Under the pieces are notes generated by a model. It was given only the letters and a program-made list of their open reading frames with translations, was not told the DNA's origin and did no database searches. From contig CM065646.1 of assembly GCA_033220425.1 (NCBI GenBank), positions 4,285,501-4,349,500 on the forward strand: a DNA stretch of 64,000 bases, read 5' to 3'. This stretch comes from Lepraria neglecta (Eukaryota > Ascomycota > Lecanoromycetes > Lecanorales > Stereocaulaceae). Of the stretch, positions 22,354 to 31,641 are shown piece after piece. How positions within the stretch are numbered: position 1 is the stretch's first letter; each line of letters begins with the position of its first letter. Both the position numbers and the translations under genes were made by a program.

Positions 22354-23366
22354 GTGTTATCTCCCCAAGGATTTTTCCAATCCGTTCCCAAAAAAAAAAC
22401 TTTCAAGTTCTATCCACCCCGTGCTTGTTATAGAAATGCCGACAAGGAGTTCGAAGCAACACGTGGAATTGCGATTACCGGCCTACAAACCTTACCGACA
22501 GAGGTTCTCCTCCACGTACAGAGTCATCTGCCCCCAAGCAGCAAGGTTCTTTTGAATTATGTCCACCGTCGCTTCTATCGATCTCTTGACTATAGCATGG
22601 AAGATTTCGTATCGGAATATGCACAACCAAGAATTAGGAGTATCTTCTTGGATCGTAGCGAGAGAGATGCAGCGCACTCGAAACTCTCAGAGCGGTCGAA
22701 GTTGCTTTGCATGCTTGATCGAGACCATCTTATTCGCAAATCATGAGCTGTCTGCGGTGTCTGCTGCTCGGTCCACAAAGCTTCGTTATTCTCTACCACC
22801 GAGTTGCAAAAAGATTCCACTATCCGCCAGTACCTCGGGGGAGAGGGCAGACTCTGGGTCTGTCCTCACACCGTCCTGAGTTACGATGACCTTTCGGATT
22901 TCTAATGCGAATTCGATCGAAATAAGATCCCCCTCGCGATGGCTGCGACCATAGAGAGCGATTACTAACTCCGGGTGTATCACTTGCCCGGCCCTTATTC
23001 GAGGTGCCGGGAGGCACTTCCTGTTCGAGAGACTCGATCGCGAAGATCCTCGAGCGGTACAACGTCCACATATGCCCACATATGTGCCTAAAGGATTATG
23101 CAGTCCGGCATCGCTTTCGCCCGGTTTGCGAGAGTCCACCTGCCTGTAAATGCAGGCAATGCTCTATTTCGTCTCTCAACACCTGCCACTTTTGCAAGGC
23201 AGCAGTAACCATTGCAATCGATACTTTCTATGGAAATAATCGCAGAATGCTCACGGTTTACGTCTGGCGTGGTGTTACCTGGTTCCAAAGTCCGACTGAT
23301 CCCCAGTGGATTGCCCAACTTGCGTTCCCATCAGATATTCCATCTTTGAGGAGGAGTGGAGGATAG
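22354..23366 (+). pseudogene. F-box protein with Cys-rich C terminus, decayed
   Basis: An F-box (GLQTLPTEVLLHVQSHLPPS) lies near bases 22480-22560. The frame runs to a TGA at 22744, then continues in the same frame with AVCGVCCSVHKASLF and the conserved GRLWVCPHTVLSYDD, reaching TAA at 22915. The last part, with HICPHMCLKDYAVRHRF and paired Cys (CKCRQC, CHFC), is in a different frame and ends at 23366. The order matches a fungal F-box family in which Cys pairs surround a GRLWLCPH motif. At least one nonsense change and one frameshift (22990-23040) are needed, so I call it a pseudogene. Confidence 0.75.
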
Positions 23367-23378
23367 CTTCCGGAACGT

Positions 23379-23780
23379 TTGAACAGGATGCATTGGAAGT
23401 TGGCATCTTTTAACAAGACAAATGCTGCACAGGACACGACCGCAGTCGGCCACGCTTACAAGCAACTTGGTGCCATTCGATACAGAAAAGAAAGATGTCC
23501 TAGCATTGTGGTATTGCATGGCACTGGAGCCATTGGAAAGTCTCATCTCGCATCTATAAAGGCAGTTCAATCACAATGGGCAATATTCCTAAGTCTGCGA
23601 ACCTTGACATTGGGTTGGCATTGGACGTACGCGAAGCCGCTTTGTGGCGTACCGATGAATGCCATAGCAAGTGCGCCGAACATCGTACTATTTTTACAGC
23701 ATACGCAGTGTCCGTCTACATATCGGACCGAAGGTGTACAGATCGCAGATCATTTCACTGAACCAGCCAAATTAAAAGGT
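23379..23780 (+). pseudogene. NB-ARC P-loop fragment
   Basis: A short open stretch contains RCPSIVVLHGTGAIGKSHLA, a P-loop (GxGxxGKS) in the setting typical of the NB-ARC nucleotide-binding site, followed by QSQWAIFLSL like the strand after it. The rest of the domain is missing. It lies downstream of the TPR remnant at 19.98-21.9 kb, so it cannot be the missing N-terminal half of that gene without rearrangement. Confidence 0.55.
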
Positions 23781-23816
23781 AATCATTTTGTACTTACACA
23801 TATAGATCTCCATCAA

Positions 23817-25585
23817 CTACTTGAACTGATTCTCCGTAACGCCCTTGCCCATAGCACTCGTAGAGCTCACACCACCCGTCACCATCTTCAGCATGTTGTC
23901 AATATAGTTCGCTCCTGACCATTTCTGGTGCGTGACAACATCGATCTTGCCCTCTATCTCAGGCTCTTGGACAAGCTCTCCATACGCACGCATACCCTGC
24001 TTGACAAAAGCTTTGGAGAACTGGTCGCTAATGAGGGCGGTAGTATGCAGACCGGCGAGCGTGATGAATTGCCAGCAGTAGCCGAGTGTGGCGAGGCGCT
24101 TGATGTAGGTTTCCTGTTCGTCACGGGGCATGGCTGATTTCCAGTTGAAGGATGGGGAGAGGTTGTAGGCGAGTCTGAACATTATTAGCTGTGAGCATTT
24201 AGCTGTATCAGTGAAGGCACCTACTTCTGTTCGGGCCAAACAGCATGTACGCCATTGGCGAACTCCTCGGCCTGCTTGTAGTCTGGTTTTGCACTCTCCA
24301 TCCAGATCATATCTGCATATGGAGCGAACGCAATAGCCCTGTTCACAGCGCATCCACAGCCGCCTTGGTAGCGGTAGTAGCCTTCTCTCGTTCTTGGCGA
24401 GTCCCAGTCCCAGTGAATGTCGACGCCGGTCAAGCCCTTGGCTATGGCTCTTGACTCGGAGTTGCTCTTTCCCTTGACCATTGCCTTGTACTTCTTGATC
24501 AAGCCTGCCTTATTGACGTGCACACCCGTGTTGATCGCATCTATCACGGCATCATCGAAGAGCTTGAGGCCAGCTTGTGCCATCCATTGATCCTCGATTG
24601 CTTGCAGCTGGTCACCAACTTTCCCAGATTGTTCTGCTGCCACCATCAGGTCATTGAGAGGCTGGAGGGCCGGGTTAGTCATGCCGAGGATGAATGCGTG
24701 GTCTCTTGGGTCGATGGTGGACATAATGAGGGTGGCAGCCTCGGAGTCTGTTCGAGCGACGGCCAAGAGGTCGCTGCCCATGATATCTGCCTGTGCTCTG
24801 ATGGCCACCAGCCGGTTGATGTGTTCACTGATTGGCACCAGCACCTTGCCAGCCATGTGACCACACTTCTTCGTCCCTGGTGCTTGGTCTTCAATGTGTA
24901 TGCCTGCTGCTCCCTTCTCGACGAACATCTTCGTCAACTTCATGATTGCAGTGAGACCTCCATGTCCAGTATCAGCATCTGCAATGATAGGTCGTAGGAA
25001 GTCCGTATTGGCAACACCGCCCCGGTTCGCCTTTGGTGTTGTGATTCGCTCTTCTCGCTGCTTGCGGTCGTGGAAGAGTTGGGCCATGAAGAGATGCTCG
25101 ACTTTGTTGGGCACAGTGTTCTGTGAGTGGTCAGCAATAGTCATAGAACCTGGAACGGAAGGCCTCGAACCATTGGGTAGTCTGCTAAGTCTGGAGATGG
25201 TTCATTTGTCGACGAAGCAGTTGAAGAGCATTGCCAGCCCGATACATAGACAGTATCGAGGTATTTTGCCATTTGCGTAAGCATGGTTGGGTCTAAACAA
25301 CCATATGTGAAGCTGACATCGCCATTCTATAATTCATGCTTAGCAGAGGATCCACAAACCGCCAATAAGACCACAGTTCACCTTGAATCTGCCTTCAACG
25401 ATGTTCCACAGCTTCTTGCTCATAGCATTGCTGGGGTACTCAATCTTGAGACTCCCTCTCTTCGCAACTATTTGCTCGGCCGTGAATGGCCTCTTGGTGT
25501 ATCTCCATCGCGAATCCTTCCACCAGTTCTTCACGGTGTTGACATCAGCTTGGTAGAGCTGGTCCTCATGATCTATGGAAGACAT
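23817..25585 (-). CDS. icl1: isocitrate lyase (glyoxylate cycle)
   Basis: Four exons: 25585-25382, 25326-25171, 25120-24225 and 24174-23817. The three introns are all in frame and give 537 residues, the usual length for fungal isocitrate lyase. Family landmarks are all present: [20 protein letters not shown] near the N terminus, [19 protein letters not shown], the catalytic KKCGH loop with Cys at about residue 206, and the ending [12 protein letters not shown]. It cleaves isocitrate to succinate and glyoxylate, the first committed step of the glyoxylate cycle, allowing growth on acetate or fatty acids. The sequence is isocitrate lyase-like, not 2-methylisocitrate lyase ([17 protein letters not shown], no mitochondrial presequence). 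The start was chosen at MSSIDHED, matching the short N terminus of known fungal enzymes. Confidence 0.96.
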
Positions 25586-26449
25586 CGGAACGGCAAACAC
25601 GAATGGCTTCTGTTCTGCCAGAATTGCTGTGGGGAGGTCTGCTTTGGGCGTAGATAACCGCTTCCTTCACCGTTGCTAAGCCGGAGTGGGGAGGAATGCG
25701 TCGTAGAACAAAGGGTATTGTTTGGAATGGTGGTGGAGGAAGAAGGATCGGAAGCATTTGGGACGGTCGAAATAAAGACGGGAGGTTTCGGCCAGGCGTA
25801 GACCTGACGGCCGAGGCTCCCTGATTCTGGCTGTGATTCGCGAATCGCCATTATTGTTTGACTTGTGGGCTTACCTCCGGAGCAAAGGGAGGAACGTTTG
25901 AGGTGTGGTAGGGCTAAGTTGATTTTGTGGGGAAGCGAGGATCCGGTTTCCTAGGAGCCACAAGCATTTCACGATTTACAGTACTACATCCAGTCTCTAC
26001 CTGACCTTCAGCCACCTATAATGACATGGGTACTCTTTCTACGAAGTACAATGGGTTCTAACTCCAGTGAATACAGCAACAAAGTCTGCCTTCAAAGCTT
26101 CCATGTGACGCTCTTGCCTCGGTTCACGAAATATCTTGGCGTTACGGTTAAACCTTCCCTGACAAAAAAAAGCCGGAATTGAGCCGCTGTTTTGGCAAGT
26201 TCAAGAGCTGTTGAAGTCTCTGTTTTCAGCTTCCAGAACATGAAGCTCTCAGTTTAGTCATCGATGAAAACGCAGTAGGGTTTGGACTGATGAAATTATA
26301 GAGTACACCCCCAAATTCGAGCTTGCAAAGAGCCGAGTTCCGATTTTTCTTGTCACCTGCGAGCCAGTTTAAGATTAGTAGCTGGATGTTGGCCAAGCCT
26401 TTTTCTTTGCACAGCAACAACCCTTCAAAGATATCAGTGATACTTCAGA
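25586..26449. promoter_or_regulatory. divergent promoter region, isocitrate lyase / OTU protease
   Basis: Between two divergent start codons. Within 350 bp upstream of the isocitrate lyase start there are three GTGGGG strings (25629-25634, 25686-25691, 25927-25932). Each fits the SYGGRG consensus of the carbon catabolite repressor CreA, which is known to repress this gene class on glucose. Binding here is an inference. Frames open through 25573-25851 have no homology I recognise. Confidence 0.45.
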
Positions 26450-27367
26450 ATGGAGGAATTACAAAAGAAGCACCGTCAAGAGCAAAAGGATCTTCAGTCG
26501 CGGATAACCCAAAAGAAAAAGTCGGCCACCAAGAAAACTCGCAAAGGTGTAAGCAATGAGTGCTCAGAGCTTGAAAGACAACTCAAGGAGAGACATGAAC
26601 AAGAGCTGTCCGCATTGACTGGCCAGGAAAATCCAGAATCCGACGGAGTCTTTCCTGCCGAGGATACAGAAGAGTCAAGTCCTCAGGATACGTCGAAAGA
26701 CATCGATGATTCTCTGAGCTCCTTGTCTGTGTCTACTCTAGCAGTGCCTAACGGCCACGCGAAGAAGCCGAATCGTCAAAAAGCCAGGCTGGCGCGAAGA
26801 GCAGCTGAACAAGAAACCGCGGCAGAGCAAGCCCAGAAGGAGGCCGCAGACTTACCAAACCTGCGTAAGCAGGAGCTTAAAGCTATGCGAGAAGCTTACA
26901 CCACGCGAGGTCTCAAAGAACATGACATACGGCCTGACGGACACTGCTTGTATGCAGCAGTAGCCGATCAATTGGAAGATGCGGAACTAGGACTAAAGCC
27001 AAAGATCGAGATCACAACCATTCAGGATGATTCTAAGTCAACGCCCAAGAGTGTTGGGTACAAGACTCCAAGGCAAGTGGCGGCAGAGTATATTTCCCAA
27101 AATCCGGATGACTTCATGCCATTCCTTGAAGAACCACTGGATGGCTATGTCAAGACTATCAGAGACACTGGGGAGTGGGGCGGCCATCTTGAGATACTTG
27201 CGTTGGCCAAGGCTTACGGAGTGGACATCAATGTTCTACGAGGCGATGGTCAGGTTGACAAAATCGAGTGCGGGAGCGACAACGCACCCGCACAGCTCTG
27301 GCTTGCATACTATCGCCACAGCTTCGGTCTCGGAGAGCATTACAATTCATTGCGAGGAGCACATTGA
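26450..27367 (+). CDS. OTU-domain cysteine protease (OTUD6-like deubiquitinase)
   Basis: Intronless, 305 residues. The first half is charged and probably coiled coil (residues 1-60 and 105-150, Lys/Arg/Glu/Gln-rich). The C-terminal half is an OTU domain. It has the catalytic Asp and Cys in RPDGHCLYAAVADQL (Cys at about residue 166), the WGGHLEILALAKAYGVDI helix, and the catalytic His in the closing LGEHYNSLR motif. This arrangement matches the OTUD6A/B group and its fungal homologues, cytosolic deubiquitinases linked to ribosome-associated ubiquitin. It converges with the methyltransferase gene, with only 98 bp between the two stop codons. Confidence 0.93.
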   Translation: MEELQKKHRQEQKDLQSRITQKKKSATKKTRKGVSNECSELERQLKERHEQELSALTGQENPESDGVFPAEDTEESSPQDTSKDIDDSLSSLSVSTLAVPNGHAKKPNRQKARLARRAAEQETAAEQAQKEAADLPNLRKQELKAMREAYTTRGLKEHDIRPDGHCLYAAVADQLEDAELGLKPKIEITTIQDDSKSTPKSVGYKTPRQVAAEYISQNPDDFMPFLEEPLDGYVKTIRDTGEWGGHLEILALAKAYGVDINVLRGDGQVDKIECGSDNAPAQLWLAYYRHSFGLGEHYNSLRGAH

Positions 27368-27465
27368 TTCGATTCTACCAATTTCTTTCACGGCTTAACG
27401 CCAGTGCTCGTGGTCATAGCTCTTTTGTACAGAAATTTGCGGCCAATGGCAACTTGCCAAAGTCA

Positions 27466-28395
27466 CTAATGCTGCCATACACTGACCCAGTCGGTCCCTT
27501 CGCCAATCTTATGTGTTCGCGCTGGCTGCCAGTGAGCAATTCGCTTCAGGGCTGCCGGGCTATCGGGTCCAGATACGCCTTCCTTCACATGGCCTGTCTC
27601 CTCGTCGTACGGAAGCTCCTTGCCAGGATGTGAGAAATGCGCTAAATAAACCGGTGGAGGCAAGGCGTATGGCGGGCCTCCGATTTTGGGATCTTTGGCA
27701 CTAGGAAACTCGATACAGATCAACCTACCTTCGAAAGCAAGCAGCTGGGACATGCGAAGAGCCCAGTCAGGTCGGAAGCTGGGTGGAAGAGCTGAGAGGA
27801 ACTATTCAAGAAGTCAACTGCTGTCACTCTTCAAAAGACACCAGCCACGTGGTCAATTCCTGGGTCATGGTAAGAAAGTCATTCTTACGGTATAATCATA
27901 GATCAGATCGACCTTCCCATCACCCTCGATATTCTTCATCCAATCCGTCCCAAAGAAATCGCCAACCATGAATGTCACCTTTCCAGCACCAGCACTCTCA
28001 TCTCTCACGGGATACTTATCACCATAGGTTTCTTGCTCCTCATAGCACCTCTTGACAGCCGTCCCACTAACCTCGAGACCAAAAGCGTCATACCCGAAGC
28101 TGGAAAGTAGCAAGACATCATACCCTTTCCCGCATCCAGGCACCAGAGCTCTCTTTCTCCGTTCCTTCCCCAACGCATCCTCGGTCCAACACGAACCCAG
28201 CACATCCTGCCGGTCAGCGAGTGTGTCGACCAGAGCCGGATTTGGCATGCCACGGTCCCAAGGCAACCAGTCGCCCTTATCCCAGAGATCTGACCATTTG
28301 TTCTGGTGCTTCGATAGGTCTCCAGCGAAGTGGGCCATCAGGCGTGCCCGGTCTTCTTGGAAAGTCATGATGCTCCTAACTGCTGAGTCTTCCAC
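27466..28395 (-). CDS. TPMT-family S-adenosylmethionine-dependent methyltransferase
   Basis: Two exons, 28395-27889 and 27801-27466, joined by an 87-nt intron (GTAAGA...TAG), give 280 residues. The N terminus holds the family hallmark NKWSDLWDKGDWLPWDRG. It is followed by the SAM-binding glycine motif ALVPGCGKGYDVLLL at about residues 90-105, the GLEVSGTAV acidic loop and the KVDLIYDYT strand. Past the intron FLCALPPSFRPDWALRM and GGPPYALPPPVY complete the fold. Family members (thiopurine or thiol methyltransferases, halide methyltransferases) transfer methyl from SAM to sulfur or halide. The fungal ones are often annotated as thiol methyltransferases; the substrate is unproven here. Likely cytosolic, with no targeting signal. 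Confidence 0.92.
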
Positions 28396-29203
28396 GGCAG
28401 GTTAAGATCTAACCCTTGGAGAGTGTTTCACTGGTGATTTCAGACTATCAAGATCTCCCCACAACTTCAACTGGAACCCTGCAAGAAGAGGAGCGAGCCT
28501 CAATATATACTCAAGATCCCCTCTCGATCCTCTGACTCACGAAGCATGAAAAAAGTAATCAATTCTTTGGCAAAGTAATCATCCGCGATGCAGCACCCGA
28601 ACTTGCGGCTGTCAGGCTTCGGCATAGGCCACTCGAGATCCAGGCCCAAGCCAAGCCATGTACAATGTGATCATCAGCATGCATCAAAGCTTGGCTAAAC
28701 CTTTTCCCTTGAATGACGCAAAACGGGGGGTCCCACGGAAATTTCCCGCCCGCCTCCGTTTTCGGATTACCCCAATACCATCAATTGAACGATTCGAGTA
28801 GGCCGGCATTTCGGCACGCAGACTTCACTTCAATTCGCACTTTCACCAACAAAAATACCGAGGTGCAGCAGGGCTACTTAATACTTAAACCCGGTAGATT
28901 AGAGATCCATACCGCTACAGGCATCTGTCAAAATGCTTGTACATCCCCTCTCACGCCTCTATCGGCTTCAAGTTTTGCAACATCTACTCCTCTTTTTGGA
29001 AATATTGAATGGCGATCAGAGTGACTTTCCATTCGTCTCCTCCCCTACTACTTTCCAACCTTGGAATGCAACGTGAGCGCATCTTACATGGTGGTCTGCT
29101 CAATTAGTCTCTCGAATAGCCCGATCTGTCACCGCGCCGACATGACGTATAGAACCAATTGCCCCTCATAGTCCACGATCATTTAAAGTGACAGTTCACC
29201 ACA
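28396..29203. promoter_or_regulatory. divergent intergenic region (methyltransferase / MFS transporter)
   Basis: 808 bp between divergent start codons; both promoters must lie here. A 103-codon open frame at 28713-29024 shows no recognisable protein features. No specific site is claimed. Confidence 0.4.
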
Positions 29204-31001
29204 ATGGATCAAGAACCTGCCAGAATTGGCGCTCAGGGAATCGATCACGAGTCTCCCAAGAAAGAAGTCTCTCCTGGCTTTGAGGAAAAGATCTCAAGAG
29301 AACCTAGCATTGAGTCCTTCAGAACAGCAGATGAGAGTGGCGAGAAGACTGAGGTGCAAGAGAATCAGGATGTAGAAGTAGGTCAAACCGAGGACGCCCA
29401 TCCAGCACCTGTGAAGGTCCCGCGCTCGCAACGACGAGGTCTTTTCGGACGCTTCACCATACTTGCAGAGGTCGAGGAGCCAAAGCACTACCCTCGAAGA
29501 ACGAAATGGTTCATTACCTTTGTCATTGCTCTGGCAGCCGTGGCAGCCCCCTTGGGGAGCGCGATTATCTTTCGTGAGTCAAGAAGCCTGACATAAGACT
29601 TGCGCTCAACAATCGCCGAGGCCTTGCTAAGATTCTGCAGCATCTCTCCTCCAGATCTCTGACGATTTGCACACTACACCCACGATCACCAATTTCTCAG
29701 CAGCCTTCTACATGCTTTCAATGTCAATATTCCCACTCTGGTGGTCATCTTTCTCAGAAACGCTGGGCCGCCGTACGATCTACCTCATATCTTTCACTCT
29801 GTTCTTACTATGGAACATCCTCGCCGCCATATCAGAAAATATAGCCATGCTCATTGTTATGCGGATCCTGGGCGGTGGAGCCGCAGCAAGCGTACAAGCA
29901 GTGGGCGCAGGAACAATTGCAGATATTTGGGAAGTGAGGGAGCGAGGGAGAGCTATGGGAATTTTTTACCTTGGACCGCTATGTGGACCATTGTTCGCGC
30001 CAATCATTGGAGGTGCTCTTGCCAACAAGTTCGGCTGGAGAAGTACGCAATGGTTCCTCGCCATCTACGGCGGCGCCGTACTCGTCTTCCTTTTCTTCGC
30101 CCTGCCAGAAGTGAGTCTTACCCTCATTCCCAACCCACCACTACTAATAGCACCACGCCAGACCCTCAAAGCCACCAAATCTCTGGTCGCCGACGCAGGA
30201 AAAGAGGTTTCAAGAGATCGCCCACCCCTAACACGTACCACCTCCCGCGTCTCCTCCATCCACTTGAAGTCCAAAAAATACCTCAGCATGGCCAGACGAA
30301 TATTCATCGATCCCCTAAAGATCCTCCTCTACCTCCGCTTCCCCGCCGTCTTAATCACAGTCTACTATGCCAGCATAACCTTCGGCTCTCTCTACCTCCT
30401 CAGCATCTCCCTTCAAACAACGTTCTCCAAACCTCCTTACAATTTCTCTGTTACTATCGTCGGTCTGTTATACATTCCTAGCTCTATCGGTTATGTACTA
30501 GCCTCCCTATTTGGTGGAAAATGGACAGATACGATCATGGCCAGGGAGGCGAAGAAAGCAGGCCGCTACGAAGCAGACGGAAAACTAAAATATCGCCCCG
30601 AAGACCGCATGCGCGAGAACGCCTGGATCGCCGCATTCCTTTATCCAGCTGCTCTCGTATGGTACGGCTGGACAGCCGAAAAGGGAATATTCTGGCTCGT
30701 TCCCTTAATAGCGAATTTCTTCTTCGGCATCGGATCAATGCTCATTTTCGCGATGGCGACGACAATGCTTACCGAATTCATGCCCAAGAAAGCCAGCTCA
30801 GGGGTCGCAGTGAACAATTTCGTCCGGAATATCTTCTCATTTGTTGGCGCGGTGGTGGCGCAGCCGTTAATTGCTGCTATTGGGAACGGGTGGCTGTTTA
30901 CTGGCGTCGGGGTGATTGCTGCTTGCAGTAGTATCGTTGTGTGGGCTATGAGGAAGTTCGGACCAAAATGGAGGCAGAGAATGGATAGGGAGTTGAATTG
31001 A
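29204..31001 (+). CDS. MFS drug:H+ antiporter (DHA1-type)
   Basis: Exons 29204-29573, 29641-30110 and 30162-31001. The first intron is GTGAGT...CAG. The second is 51 nt, in phase and stop-free, so it is easily missed. Removing it restores FALPETLKATKS, the conserved end of helix 6 in this family, and gives 559 residues. A long acidic cytosolic N terminus (about 100 residues) precedes 12 predicted helices. Landmarks are the PLGSAI helix 1, WWSSFSETLGRRTIYLISF (the helix 2-3 loop signature) and GxxxGPLCGPLFAPIIGG in helix 5. A central cytosolic loop of about 80 residues holds basic and Ser-rich sequence. The make-up fits multidrug/polyamine-type DHA1 exporters of the Qdr/Aqr/Dtr group. The substrate cannot be read from sequence. 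Confidence 0.92.
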
Positions 31002-31641
31002 GTCGAATTGAGTTGAAGAGAGAGGAAGGGGGAAGTTTGATGACTGAATGACCAAAATATCTGACTGCTTGCTGCATGAGCGACTGGATTGGGAGAGCAT
31101 TTCCCGACTCATTGGTGGTAGTGCTGGCCAGACTCCGTCTTCCCGTATATACTCAGGGGGGATTGGGCCTCAAAAGACATAGAGCTTGGACCGGATAATC
31201 CTGACAATTCGGATATCATCTAGGGCTTCTTCGCCGTATGTACATAGGTAGGCAACTCTGCACGTACGAGCATGAATCTCTTTATACCGTGATTATTACA
31301 AACCAAAGTGACGTCGTTAGTAGGCTCCAGTACAGACAGATCTAGAGTGGATCAATATTGTAGAGAGCTTTACAAAAGGCAACTGGTCAATCAATCTTTC
31401 CGGAGCGATGAAGAGGCATAAAGAATATTCAAGGATTTCATTCAGTAGTACCTAGCAACTCATATCTAATGCCCAAGCACATCACGCTTGTCTACCTAGT
31501 ATACAACCGACCACAAACCTCTTCCACACAGCTGATACAAAAGCGTGACATGCATGATCTAGCTACCTTGGTTTGACAAACGCCATGCTGGAAAACCTAA
31601 TACTCATAATATCGATCCATGCCCGTAGACCAGGAAGACCA
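31002..31641. other. intergenic between convergent genes
   Basis: Lies between the stop codons of the MFS gene (+) and the ISWI gene (-), so it contains only 3' flanks. No coding segment, repeat or RNA gene is seen. Confidence 0.5.

Noticed and set aside
25573-25851. Frame upstream of isocitrate lyase as an N-terminal extension or mitochondrial presequence
   Set aside because: It is in another frame and no splice pair joins it. Known fungal enzymes begin at the MSSIDHED-like position, giving the right length.
29204-29596. A separate short protein ending at 29596 before the MFS gene
   Set aside because: A GTGAGT donor and CAG acceptor join it in frame to the helix 1-2 region of the transporter.
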